The notes beneath the pieces are model-generated. The model saw only the letters and a list, made by a program, of their open reading frames with translations. It did no database searches and was not told the DNA's origin. 64,000 bases of DNA from assembly GCF_002154695.1 (NCBI RefSeq), contig NZ_MTAV01000115.1:24174-88173 (forward strand), written 5' to 3'. Below are positions 10,054 to 19,324 of the stretch, one piece after another. Each line of letters starts with the position of its first letter. The stretch's first letter is position 1. The position numbers and the translations under genes are program-made. The DNA is from Nostoc sp. T09 (lineage in GTDB: Bacteria; Cyanobacteriota; Cyanobacteriia; Cyanobacteriales; Nostocaceae).

Positions 10054-11622
10054 TTAGGCGACAACTGCAAAGTTTGCTCCTCCTAATGAGGCTGGAGCAC
10101 CCGTCAAGGTTGCGAAATTTCCACCGTTTATATAACCACCAGTTGTCAAGTCTGGATTGTAGAACAACAGACCATTATCTAAATTATAAACAATGTATGC
10201 ATTTTGAGCGAAAACCCCCCCATTACCCGAATTATTAGACTGATAGTGTCCAGCGATAAAACCCTTACTACCCGTTAAATTAGAACCTACAAAGCTTGCC
10301 AGAGCAGTGAACGTGCTAGCACTCAGACGAATCACATCTGTTTGTGCACTACTGAAGTCTGTAATTGTATCTGTTCCCAGGGAAGTTAAAGCTAAACCTG
10401 CACCACCAAACTCAAAAACGTCAGCGCCACCTCTACCGGTAAGAACATCACTACCTGCTCTTCCATTCATGGTATCACTGCCGATCCCTGCTACAATGTC
10501 ATCACGAACTGTATTTCCTCTAACAGTGGTACCAAGAGTGTTATTCAGCGTAATGCTGTTAGCACCACTAAAAGTGAGATTAACGACTTCAACTTCTGCT
10601 GTAGTAGTCCAAGAACCAAAAACGTTAACAGTGTCAAAGCCTTGACCAGGTACTTCTACTACAGTGTCACTACTGTCAATATTATAAGTATCATCACCAT
10701 TATCACCAGTCAATAAGTCGGTGCCGCTTCCAGCTGTTAAGCTGTCATTTCCCTCGCCACCAAACAATCGATCGTTATTGTTACCACCATCAATTGTATC
10801 GTTACCACCAGCACCATAAATAGTATCGTTAGCATCCAATCCATTTAAGATATTGTTCTGGTTGTTGCCTTTAATAATATTATTAAGATTATTGCCTATG
10901 CCTTGCACTGCACCGGCAGTAAGAGTTAAGTTCTCAATAAAACCTTTAAGAGTAACTCCAGTTTGACTGGTTAAAGAAAAGTCTATTGTCGTAACAACAG
11001 TATCTATTCCACTACCACCGTCACTGTTTTCGTCTATGATCAAGCTCCCAACTTGAGCAACATTATAGCTATCGTCTCCAGCACCGCCTATCAAAGTACC
11101 TGTATTAGAATTAGTAATTTCTAAAGCATCATTACCAATTCCTCCCCAAACTGTTGAACCGCTTGATCCTTTCAAAGCATCAATTCCAGCTCCACCTTTG
11201 AGGATAGTGTTAGTGGCGTAACTGATAATCACATCGTTTGCGTTAGAGCCGATTATAGTGCCACCACTAGCGCGCATTGCAATAGTAACGTTTGTTGCTC
11301 CTCCACTCAATTTAGCAGACGTATCATAGCTCACAGTAGTGTCAATTACTGCTATATCAGAATCTATAATAACGTCGTTTACGTTCTCAACGGTATAGTA
11401 GTCTGTACCAGCGCCACCATTCATAGTGTCTATACCAGTACCGCCAATAAGCTGATCGTTACCGTTAAGACCAACAAGCAAATCGTTACCGTTGCCTCCC
11501 CATAGATACTCAGCCCCACTTGCACCAGTGAGAGTATCATCTCCTCCTAGACCAAATAACTGATCGCCGGCACTTGTAGCCGTCAAATTATCATTTAATG
11601 AAGTCCCTGAAATAACTGCCAT
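10054..11622 (-). CDS. RTX-type calcium-binding repeat protein
   Basis: A 522-residue acidic protein without a Sec signal peptide. Haemolysin-type nonapeptides (GGDDTLTG, GGNGNDLLVG, GGAGTDYY, GGEGNDSLTAG) recur in three blocks and bind calcium as parallel beta-rolls. The C-terminus (DVFEFGGAG, TITDFSSAQTDVIRL) matches the serralysin-like end that carries a type I secretion signal. The start is supported by GAGAGG upstream. It is the only non-enzymatic gene of the glycan locus and is flanked by 250- and 425-bp gaps, so it is probably its own transcription unit. Likely an extracellular or surface-layer protein; no type I exporter is in the window. Confidence 0.85.
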   Translation of the reverse strand: MAVISGTSLNDNLTATSAGDQLFGLGGDDTLTGASGAEYLWGGNGNDLLVGLNGNDQLIGGTGIDTMNGGAGTDYYTVENVNDVIIDSDIAVIDTTVSYDTSAKLSGGATNVTIAMRASGGTIIGSNANDVIISYATNTILKGGAGIDALKGSSGSTVWGGIGNDALEITNSNTGTLIGGAGDDSYNVAQVGSLIIDENSDGGSGIDTVVTTIDFSLTSQTGVTLKGFIENLTLTAGAVQGIGNNLNNIIKGNNQNNILNGLDANDTIYGAGGNDTIDGGNNNDRLFGGEGNDSLTAGSGTDLLTGDNGDDTYNIDSSDTVVEVPGQGFDTVNVFGSWTTTAEVEVVNLTFSGANSITLNNTLGTTVRGNTVRDDIVAGIGSDTMNGRAGSDVLTGRGGADVFEFGGAGLALTSLGTDTITDFSSAQTDVIRLSASTFTALASFVGSNLTGSKGFIAGHYQSNNSGNGGVFAQNAYIVYNLDNGLLFYNPDLTTGGYINGGNFATLTGAPASLGGANFAVVA

Positions 11623-12047
11623 ACTGAATAATTTGCCTCTCGTTAGCCTTGTTAGACTTAATTAGTCTCCTTAAATTAAAGATGTAAGGATAACCCCTGA
11701 TATCGCCTCAGTGTATATACTTAAAGTTTTATGTTAATGTGATGAATATAACTAAGGCTTTAGCTTGGTGTAAATCAAGCCAAAACTGCATGGGTCTGCA
11801 ATGAATTTTCAATCACAGTAACTTAGCTAATTCTTTGGCAACTTTGCGTACTACTGTATAATTTCGGTTTGTCTGTTAGATAAATACGTACATCCACTTA
11901 TTCGTATCTCATAAGGTCAGTTCTGGCTTCATTTCGGCTGAAAAGTTTCAAGAGTTTAAAGTTAGTATCTCGACATGAATCTTGGATGTGGATGCCGATG
12001 CCGAAATCAAGGCAGGTTTTGCTGTATTTCAATTCAACCAGCCATAA
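11623..12047. other. intergenic gap upstream of the RTX gene
   Basis: A 425-bp AT-rich stretch between two minus-strand genes. Its left part must hold the promoter and leader of the RTX gene. I see no RNA gene, strong inverted repeat or credible small gene in it. Confidence 0.6.
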
Positions 12048-12914
12048 TTAGCTTTGAGATAGGGTTTGCCACTGCTCGTAACATTGCATTGACATATTCT
12101 GGCGATAGTGTTTAAATTGCCCAATATCTTTAAAACCAGCATACTCTCCTTGAACTTGTCCCCAGCGTCTAACTTTGATTCCTAGAGATAACCTAGACAA
12201 TAAGGTTCGTACTTGCTTAATTAACTTAAGTTGATGAGGTACAAACCAATCATTCCACAGGACATTGTTTCTAGCTCCGTAGAAGTCCATACGATGCCAA
12301 TTACGCCCTGTGTTGGAAGCAGTATGATGAATCAGAAACTGAGGAAAATGATAGCAATACCAACCCTTTTGAAAGGCTCTGGCGGCAATTTCCATTTCTT
12401 CACCTTGGTGAATCAGTTCTGCACAATAACCTCCTAATTGGATAAATTTTTCGCGATGGAGAAGATGTCCACAACCTACGAAGCATCTAACTTGGTAAGG
12501 GTGATTATTAAAAGACTGGTTTTGGTAGTTTGCAAGTATAGGATTATATATTGGAAAGCTAACACATAATAAGTTAGCTACCGATTCAGCAAATGCAACG
12601 GCAGCTTCTAAGGAACCAGATACAGGATAGGAGTCATCATCTAAACTTAAGTAGTATTTCGTCTGAATCGTCTGTGCTATTTGGTTACGACGCACAATCA
12701 AACCTTTTGATTCTGTAAATCGCTGAAGTTTAATTTGCAGTGATAAATCTGAAATATCAAAAGGACAAACTTCGTCAGAAGCATCATCAAAAATTAGTAT
12801 GGGTAATGCGGCTAAACCTGCTTCCTTAATTTTAGTAAGGGTAATTTTTAAATCCTGCCAGCGATTTTTAGTTGTAATCCCAATTGATACTAAGTCTGCT
12901 AAATTTTGAGTCAT
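12048..12914 (-). CDS. family 2 glycosyltransferase
   Basis: A 288-residue GT-A protein. VSIGITTKNR (9-18), IFDDASD (41-47) and the DDD metal site at 92-94 in YLSLDDDSYP are clear, followed by CGHLLHREKF and GEEMEIAARA, the acceptor-side ED-like block. Its start codon lies 2 bp after the stop of the acetyltransferase gene, so the two are co-transcribed and probably act in the same branch of the glycan pathway. Confidence 0.85.
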   Translation of the reverse strand: MTQNLADLVSIGITTKNRWQDLKITLTKIKEAGLAALPILIFDDASDEVCPFDISDLSLQIKLQRFTESKGLIVRRNQIAQTIQTKYYLSLDDDSYPVSGSLEAAVAFAESVANLLCVSFPIYNPILANYQNQSFNNHPYQVRCFVGCGHLLHREKFIQLGGYCAELIHQGEEMEIAARAFQKGWYCYHFPQFLIHHTASNTGRNWHRMDFYGARNNVLWNDWFVPHQLKLIKQVRTLLSRLSLGIKVRRWGQVQGEYAGFKDIGQFKHYRQNMSMQCYEQWQTLSQS

Positions 12915-12916
12915 AG

Positions 12917-13498
12917 TTATTGCTCACTTCGGTATTTAATGACTCTGGCTGGGACTCCAGCTGCGATCGCTTTCTCTGGTAAATCTTTGGTCACTACACT
13001 ACCTGCACCCACAACGGTATCATTGCCAATAGTTACACCTTTAAGAATCGTGACGTTTGCTCCAATCCAAACGCGATCGCCTATTCGTGTAGGTTTGGCA
13101 ATCATTGGTTGCTTCAAAGGTGGCAATGTGAGGTCCAAACCATGATCGTGGTCAGTAATGTAGCAACCAGGACCAATAGCACAGTGATTGCCAATCGTTA
13201 GTGACAAAATAGCGTCGAGGAAAGTATTGCGGTTGATGTAAGTGTGAGCACCAATATAAATTTTGGGATCGGATTGAGACTCACCGCTACAGAGAATAAC
13301 TACACCACGATCGAGGGCACAAGGACTCTGAATTTCAATATCTGCAAAATTGCTAGGTATTTCTATCTCCCTCATCCAGACATAACCATGCAACTTAACT
13401 CCCAATGATTGATAGTAAAAATTCCTCCAACGAGATGTTAGCCCTTGAATAGCTCTGTTGAGCAAAAAAAATCCATTACTTATCAAGTGCTTGATCAC
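12917..13498 (-). CDS. hexapeptide-repeat (LbH) O-acetyltransferase, WcaF-like
   Basis: A 193-residue left-handed beta-helix protein. The C-terminal half shows hexapeptide turns (IGDRVWIGANVTILKGV, IGNDTVVGAGSVV) and the typical end IAAGVPARVIKYR. The TDHDHG loop at 115-120 supplies the likely catalytic His. Members use acetyl-CoA to O-acetylate sugars or exopolysaccharide units in the cytoplasm. Tightly linked (2 bp) to the GT2 gene downstream. Confidence 0.88.
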   Translation of the reverse strand: MIKHLISNGFFLLNRAIQGLTSRWRNFYYQSLGVKLHGYVWMREIEIPSNFADIEIQSPCALDRGVVILCSGESQSDPKIYIGAHTYINRNTFLDAILSLTIGNHCAIGPGCYITDHDHGLDLTLPPLKQPMIAKPTRIGDRVWIGANVTILKGVTIGNDTVVGAGSVVTKDLPEKAIAAGVPARVIKYRSEQ

Positions 13499-13601
13499 TA
13501 ATATTTACCTAATATCAGTTCACTTTTGACTGCTATTTATACATTTTCTTAACTCAATCACCCTACTCTAGATTTTGAGAGTGGTAATTTTCATGATTGG
13601 C

Positions 13602-14321
13602 TCAACACCTTTGAAATACTCCATTTAAGTAGAAACCACTCAAAAAATGAGATGCCAGTATCCGATTAGTTTTTGTGAAAAAAGAATGGATAGAAGATAT
13701 TACTTTTCCTTGATTTTCAGCTAATTCCCAACCAGCTACTAAATCTACTTTTACAGGATGCCAGCCTGTGGCTTTTGCCATATCCATAAAAGAGTAATAG
13801 TTAAAGTAGCCAATATGACCCCATGTTTCCCTTTGATTGGAGTAATTGTTATGCCGAAAAGTTGAGAAATTATCAAGTAAGGGTTGGCGTACAATTATAT
13901 ATTCACTGGTATCACGAGCAATCCGCAGCATTTCCCAAGGATTCTCTAAATGCTCCAGCACATCTATAAATAAAACTACATCAAACGGGCCATCTGAAGA
14001 CTCAAAAAACTTCTGGCGCAAGTCAAGGTTAGGGAAAAGTTCCCGACCAGTTTTGACAGCATAGGGAGATATTTCAAAGCCTACTGCATCAACCACCAGA
14101 TTTTGATAATTCTGTGTTAACTGTTTTACAGTTTCCACAACTACACCACCTACACCAGCACCGACATCAGCTATCCTCAATACATCAGTATTAATTGATG
14201 CGATCGCAGCGTCTAAAGCAGGCATAATATCTCTAACTTTATTAGTTGCATGATCGAGATGCCAATCTTGATGCTTCAGTCCATACTCTCCACTTGTATA
14301 TAATTTAATTGCCTCAACCAC
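13602..14321 (-). CDS. class I SAM-dependent methyltransferase
   Basis: A 239-residue protein with motif I DVGAGVGG at 52-59 and FDVVLFIDVLEHLENPWEML in the post-II region, placing it with the Methyltransf_23 type. It starts 6 bp after the upstream GT2 gene's stop, suggesting an operon. The substrate is probably a glycan intermediate; nothing in the sequence identifies it further. Confidence 0.83.
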   Translation of the reverse strand: MVEAIKLYTSGEYGLKHQDWHLDHATNKVRDIMPALDAAIASINTDVLRIADVGAGVGGVVVETVKQLTQNYQNLVVDAVGFEISPYAVKTGRELFPNLDLRQKFFESSDGPFDVVLFIDVLEHLENPWEMLRIARDTSEYIIVRQPLLDNFSTFRHNNYSNQRETWGHIGYFNYYSFMDMAKATGWHPVKVDLVAGWELAENQGKVISSIHSFFTKTNRILASHFLSGFYLNGVFQRC

Positions 14322-14327
14322 GTCTGT

Positions 14328-15284
14328 TTATCCCTCAGAATGAATATTTTTATAAGATGCTAATATCAGTTCTGAAATAGCAGCCAATTTACCAAATAAT
14401 AGTGCTGGCAATTTAACCCAACCTTGCACCGAAATCATAGATGCAGTAATACCAAATATTTCAATGACCAACAACTTGAAATAATCAATGGGTGTTCGCC
14501 GTCCCAAGATGCAAGTCATAACATAGTGGCGGTTGATCAACTCCATTTTGCCAAGAACACTAGGATCATTCTTATAATCTCCCGGTTGGCTATCATGAAA
14601 AATTTTGGCAGTGCGAGCATTTGCCAATTTCCAGGTTTTGCCTACCATCAAAGAAAGAGTGACATCTTCCATGAGGGAATATCCCGTAAAGTTTATGGGA
14701 AACAAAGGTTGAGGAAGTGCTTCTCGCCGATAAAGTGTGCAACCACTATTGAGCCACTCCACAGAAACAACCTCTGGTAAGCTTGGGTCATCTTCTGGTA
14801 ACAAATTGAGGGCTGGACCGATGCACTTACCTGCGTAGCTGTTCTCTGAACGACCATGCAGAAAATGAAACAGTAGACGACTAATTCGACCAGGGGGTAA
14901 GTAACGCTGATTAACAATCATGGCATTAACACCACCAATGTTTGGCGCACTGTGTAGCGCCAACCAAAGTCTTGCTAAACAGTCTGTCTCCAGCAAAATG
15001 TCATCCTCCAGCAACCAGATCACGTTTTGCGAAGCGTAGGTCATGGCTTGGTTACGTTGGGTTGCGGCTCCTGTTTCTGTTGCCCGATAGTACTTTATTA
15101 TAGTTGCTAGTCCGGGAATCTCCTTTTGACAAAGATTTTGTGTGCTGTCATCGGTAGAAGCATCTACTACAATCATCTCTTCTGGCTGTACAGATTGTTG
15201 GGCAAGACTTTGGAGCATACGAGCCAGAGCTACACTGCGGTTAAGGGTAGGCAAGAGAGCAGAGATAGGCAAAAGGTTGGGCAT
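14328..15284 (-). CDS. family 2 glycosyltransferase
   Basis: A GT-A protein of about 318 residues from the ATG at 15284. An upstream in-frame ATG at 15341 would add 19 residues and overlap the epimerase gene by 50 bp; I prefer 15284 because the family's first strand (ISALLPTLNR) then lies close to the N-terminus. EDD (metal site) follows WLLE about 93 residues in, and QRNQAM precedes it. The LINRHYVM and C-terminal hydrophobic part suggest membrane contact. Probably adds a sugar to the lipid-linked unit. Confidence 0.83.
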   Translation of the reverse strand: MPNLLPISALLPTLNRSVALARMLQSLAQQSVQPEEMIVVDASTDDSTQNLCQKEIPGLATIIKYYRATETGAATQRNQAMTYASQNVIWLLEDDILLETDCLARLWLALHSAPNIGGVNAMIVNQRYLPPGRISRLLFHFLHGRSENSYAGKCIGPALNLLPEDDPSLPEVVSVEWLNSGCTLYRREALPQPLFPINFTGYSLMEDVTLSLMVGKTWKLANARTAKIFHDSQPGDYKNDPSVLGKMELINRHYVMTCILGRRTPIDYFKLLVIEIFGITASMISVQGWVKLPALLFGKLAAISELILASYKNIHSEG

Positions 15285-15291
15285 AGAATTG

Positions 15292-16344
15292 TTAAAGGCT
15301 CCGTTGTTGCCAGCTGATAAAAACTTCTTCAAAAATGTCATCCAATGACTTTGTTAGATGCCATTGGGGATAGTGAGTTTGCATTTTGCTTAAGTCGCTA
15401 ATGTAGCAGATATGATCTCCTTCGCGATTTTTATCAAGATATTCATACTGCATTTTTTTGCCGCTTAAACTTGCAATCCGCTCAAAAGCTTCCAAAATTG
15501 AACAACTATTTTGCCGACCACCACCCAGATTATAAACCTCTGCACAGCGAGGATTTTCCCAGAAAGCATGAATAAACCGAGCAACATCAAAGGAATGAAT
15601 ATTATCTCTTACCTGCTTACCTTTATAACCAAAAATGCGATAAAGCTTACCCTCTAGGTTGCACTTAATTAGATAGCTAAGAAATCCATGTAGTTCGACA
15701 CCAGTATGATTTGGTCCGGTTAAACATCCACCACGTAAACAACAAGTTTTTATCCCAAAGTAACGTCCATATTCTTGCACCATGACATCAGCCGCTACTT
15801 TAGAAGCACCAAATAAACTATGTTTACTTCTGTCAATTGAGAAATCTTCCGGAATACCATTTTGATAACCTGGCTCATCGTAATCCCAACGAGTTTCTAA
15901 CTCTTTAAGTGGAATTGTGTTAGGTCTATCTCCATAGACTTTGTTGGTACTCATGTGAACAAAAACAGTTTCTGGAGAGTACTGCCGAGTCGCTTCTAAT
16001 AAGTTGAGCGTACCTACAGCATTGACATCAAAGTCGTCAAATGGACGAGACGCTGCTAGATCATGGCTAGGTTGAGCAGCAGTATGAACTAACAAGTCTG
16101 GGCGTATTTTCTCAATGCAAGCAAGAATACCAGCGCGATCGCGAATATCTAATTCGATATGGTGAAAGTTATGGTATTTTTCTAGAAGGCGTTGCTGGTT
16201 CCAACGTGTATCACCTGCGGCACCAAAGAAATTTGCTCTTTGATTATTATCAATGCCGTAAATTTCCCATCCTTCAATGCAGAAGTATTCTACTACTTCG
16301 GAACCAATTAGTCCAGAAGAACCCGTTACTAGCAGCTTTTTCAT
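15292..16344 (-). CDS. NAD-dependent nucleotide-sugar epimerase (extended SDR, CDP-paratose 2-epimerase-like)
   Basis: A 350-residue extended short-chain dehydrogenase. TGSSGLIG (7-14) is the NAD-binding glycine motif, HTAAQPSHD follows at 87-95, and [12 protein letters not shown] (131-142) is the substrate loop. Overall it resembles the CDP-paratose/tyvelose 2-epimerase group. The usual catalytic Tyr of the YxxxK pair is Phe here (F178, K182 in LFGASK). From memory, related cyanobacterial proteins also have Phe, so it may be a feature of a subfamily with a changed mechanism. It would supply a modified nucleotide sugar for the locus; the exact sugar cannot be stated. Confidence 0.8.
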   Translation of the reverse strand: MKKLLVTGSSGLIGSEVVEYFCIEGWEIYGIDNNQRANFFGAAGDTRWNQQRLLEKYHNFHHIELDIRDRAGILACIEKIRPDLLVHTAAQPSHDLAASRPFDDFDVNAVGTLNLLEATRQYSPETVFVHMSTNKVYGDRPNTIPLKELETRWDYDEPGYQNGIPEDFSIDRSKHSLFGASKVAADVMVQEYGRYFGIKTCCLRGGCLTGPNHTGVELHGFLSYLIKCNLEGKLYRIFGYKGKQVRDNIHSFDVARFIHAFWENPRCAEVYNLGGGRQNSCSILEAFERIASLSGKKMQYEYLDKNREGDHICYISDLSKMQTHYPQWHLTKSLDDIFEEVFISWQQRSL

Positions 16345-16397
16345 ATTATAAAATTAATAATTTTGCGGAGAGAGTAACGTAATAATGAGGTGTATCT

Positions 16398-16497
16398 ATA
16401 GGAATCCGATTTGATTATTTGAAAAAATATCAATATCTGTAGGGTGGGCACGACCCACCCTACGTAATATTTCAAAAGTCAAGTATGAATCCTATAT
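16398..16497. repeat. MITE-like dispersed repeat with GTAGGGTGGGC core palindrome
   Basis: About 100 bp in the 302-bp gap between the epimerase and the next gene. The outer ends are inverted (TATAGGAATCC at the left; the right end reads TATAGGATTC on the other strand), and the centre holds GTAGGGTGGGC and its inverse GCCCACCCTAC... as a short hairpin. Related copies lie near 30,622, 44,361 and 51,603. No open frame inside. The rest of the gap shows nothing recognisable. Confidence 0.6.
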
Positions 16498-16646
16498 CTT
16501 TATTACTTTTAAAGGTACACAGGTAATACCAATTCAAATAATGCTTGCAACAGATAAATTATTCGTCAGGAACATTGCTCCCTACCCATCTGTCGCATTG
16601 TTTTTTTAAACTGATATAAATTCGCTACGTGAAAGGCATTTAATAT

Positions 16647-17861
16647 TTACGACAATTGAGTAATGACTTGGTAAAACTGTTCAATTACTTTGGCATGGGA
16701 AAAATACTCAACGCCTTTGGTTAAAGCATTAGTAGCTAATTGAAGCCGATATTTCGGATTTTCAGATAACTTTTTTACCGAGTCTGCAAGGGCAGAAATT
16801 TCATTTTTTTCCACAATCTCAGCTACCCCAGGATTGTCTTGCGCCCAACGTATTGCTGAACAGTAAGAAGGTCCCCAAATTAGTAGGGGTAAACCAATGG
16901 CAGTATAGTCGGTTAGTTTGCTAGGAAAGCTGATTTCCATATTGGAACGATATTCTTGATCGAAGTCCATTGGTACAAACAGCACATCAGCGTCTTTTCG
17001 CAGGGTGTGAATTAGTTGTTGGGAAGGAACCATTGGGTATACAACAACATTAGGTTTATCCAGCCCTAGGTGTTGGATAGAACTCTGAGTCAGCCCTGAA
17101 TAAATTACTAAGCGATGACCTGCTGCTTCTAGAATGGATGCCAAGGAAACTAGGCTTTCAGCATAACCTTTAATGTGAATTGACCCGGCGTAGGCAAATA
17201 CCAGAGAGGTAGAATTTCTGCCAGTTTTTTCGGCTGGCTGGCTAAACTCAGGTACATCTACAGCCCTTGATGGATATAAAACATTACCTGTAACGCCATA
17301 CTGCTTCTGGTAAGACTCCATCATGTAGGGAGAAACACAAAGTCGCGATCGCGCCTGACGATAAACTGTGCCAAAATCTTTGTCGGCTAAATTTCTTAAC
17401 TGATGCATGACTACGGTGTGGGAAGGCCAATCATCATGGACGATGAAATGCAGTGGTAGTTTGTGCTGTGCTCCTAGTTCTGCTGCTGTCAACCAGGAAA
17501 AACCGTGGGCGACAGTCAAAATGGCATCAGGTTGAAATGTCTCGATCAGTTTGCTCAACTGGCGCGATCGCCATCTTGCACTTAAGTAAAGACAAGATCT
17601 ATAAGGCAGTACAAAACGACTATGCAATAATCGGTTGGAGCCAACAGAAATTGTTTCGTAAGCAACTTTTGGTAATCGTTGGTCGGCTTGAGATTTGGTG
17701 ATATTACCTTCAACAATACACAGCCGATCGCTGGGATAGTTTTGCAACAGGCGATAGAGTAAAGCAGATCCTCCTGTGGTAGATTCGACAGCTACGTCGC
17801 CTATATAAAGCAGACGCGGAAGATTTAGAATCGTTGCACTGCTTGCTTCTACGGTGATCAT
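16647..17861 (-). CDS. glycosyltransferase, GT-B fold (GT4-like)
   Basis: A 404-residue protein with a two-domain GT-B layout. LLYIGDVAVESTTGGSALLY opens the first domain, VHDDWPSH lies near residue 150, and FAYAGSIHIKGY begins the donor domain. Instead of a clear E-x7-E it has SFPSKLTDYTAIGLPLLIWGP, the pattern of GT4 relatives that lack the first Glu. 16 bp downstream of the next GT4 gene, so likely one transcript. Family placement is less certain than for the other GTs. Confidence 0.75.
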   Translation of the reverse strand: MITVEASSATILNLPRLLYIGDVAVESTTGGSALLYRLLQNYPSDRLCIVEGNITKSQADQRLPKVAYETISVGSNRLLHSRFVLPYRSCLYLSARWRSRQLSKLIETFQPDAILTVAHGFSWLTAAELGAQHKLPLHFIVHDDWPSHTVVMHQLRNLADKDFGTVYRQARSRLCVSPYMMESYQKQYGVTGNVLYPSRAVDVPEFSQPAEKTGRNSTSLVFAYAGSIHIKGYAESLVSLASILEAAGHRLVIYSGLTQSSIQHLGLDKPNVVVYPMVPSQQLIHTLRKDADVLFVPMDFDQEYRSNMEISFPSKLTDYTAIGLPLLIWGPSYCSAIRWAQDNPGVAEIVEKNEISALADSVKKLSENPKYRLQLATNALTKGVEYFSHAKVIEQFYQVITQLS

Positions 17862-17877
17862 TACTACTAACCTCTGA

Positions 17878-19104
17878 CTAGGAATTAACAGCTAAAGTCT
17901 GACGATATAAATCAACATATTGCTGAGCCTGAAGCTCTAGTGAATATTCCTTTAAAGCGATCGCTCGACATTGTTGGCTCATAAACTCTTGCAAGTTTTG
18001 ATCGTCCAAGATTTGAACAATTCCATCAGCTAGATCTTTGGCATCTTCAGGTTTAGCTAAATAGCCGGTGATCTTTGGGCGTACCAAATCGGGAACACCA
18101 CCAATGTCAAAAGAAACCATTGGTGTACCACATGCCATACTTTCTTGTAGAACCAGTGGCAAATTATCAGCACGAGTTGGGAAGACAAATAAATCAGCAG
18201 CAGAATAAGCAATTACTTTCAGGCGATCGCTGCTGAGGTAGCCGAGATTTAAAATATCCATCCCAAACACTTCAGAACTTTTGATGTTATCTCCACCAAC
18301 AGTTAACAGTACAGTCTCAGCTTTTAAAGAGTCTGGTAATTGCTGTAGAGCCTGAAGCAACAAATCCCCCCCTTTTCGATGATCTGCAAGGCTTTGTGCG
18401 CCAAACATCAAAACTTTTTTGCCAGTCGGGATACCGAGTACAAACTTGCACAGATCCGGATCGAGCGGTTGATATATCTGGGTGTCAATGCCGTTAGGAA
18501 TATGATGAATAGGAAAGCAATTGAGCATACTTTTTTGCGCCTGCTCAGTCAACCATCGGCTAAGAGTGACAATCACCAACTTTGAACGCGAGTAAACCTT
18601 GTGTTTTAACTTCCACTCCCAGTTTGTGTTATCTGTTTTAATTCCCGGGTAAGTATCTGGATAGGGGCATTTACCGCAACCAGTTTGCCAGCGATCGCAA
18701 TCATAGCTGTAGATGCAATGTCCGGTGAAACTCCACATATCATGGAGCGTGTAGACAGCAGGTTTATTTTCTGTCAGGCGCGGAATCGCTAAATAGTTTA
18801 AATAGCTACCATGCAGATTGTGAAAGTTGAGGATGTCTGCTTCTTTGTAAAAGTAGTGATCGGGAATGGCAAAACTACTAGTACAGTGAAAATCGTTGAA
18901 GCCAAAACGCCAAGTAAGTTTGGCAATCAGCATTTCTAGCCACTTGTGGCGGGGAATCACAGCAGTGTCATCATCACCAAGCTGAGAAACTCCTACTAGC
19001 AATCGAGAATCCAGTCCTTTGGCAAGCAAACCTTGATGCAGGCGATATCCTGCGATCGCAGCACCACCCAAGCTGTCAGATGAATTGAGGTGAAGAACTT
19101 TCAC
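17878..19104 (-). CDS. family 4 glycosyltransferase, WcaC-like
   Basis: A 408-residue GT4 protein. The start MKVLHLNSSDSLGGAA and the block TLHDMWSFTGHC...C.RW..GCGKCP (four Cys within about 25 residues) are hallmarks of the WcaC/ExpE7-type exopolysaccharide transferases. LMFGAQSLADHRKGG opens the donor domain, and FPTRADNLPLVLQESMACGTP is the terminal active-site block with E in the second Glu position. The HIP1-rich coding sequence has normal genome character. Confidence 0.88.
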   Translation of the reverse strand: MKVLHLNSSDSLGGAAIAGYRLHQGLLAKGLDSRLLVGVSQLGDDDTAVIPRHKWLEMLIAKLTWRFGFNDFHCTSSFAIPDHYFYKEADILNFHNLHGSYLNYLAIPRLTENKPAVYTLHDMWSFTGHCIYSYDCDRWQTGCGKCPYPDTYPGIKTDNTNWEWKLKHKVYSRSKLVIVTLSRWLTEQAQKSMLNCFPIHHIPNGIDTQIYQPLDPDLCKFVLGIPTGKKVLMFGAQSLADHRKGGDLLLQALQQLPDSLKAETVLLTVGGDNIKSSEVFGMDILNLGYLSSDRLKVIAYSAADLFVFPTRADNLPLVLQESMACGTPMVSFDIGGVPDLVRPKITGYLAKPEDAKDLADGIVQILDDQNLQEFMSQQCRAIALKEYSLELQAQQYVDLYRQTLAVNS

Positions 19105-19324
19105 TGAAGGTTTAAATAATTAAAAGTAGTGATATGTTGGATTCAACAATGCCATTCTGATGAGAATTTAATTAAAAATCTGGGTATCATCTACAAACTC
19201 AGGCATTTTAAGCTACTACGGTGTGTACAATGTGAGGCTGAAAACTATGAACATAAATAATACAGCATAAAGTATGCATTTGAATTTTCCTCTAACTCTA
19301 TATCTTCAAAGGAGGCTTAATTCC

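Noticed and set aside
10307..10645. 112-residue plus-strand frame within the RTX gene
   Set aside because: Antisense of repetitive calcium-binding repeats, which keeps the opposite frame open by chance.
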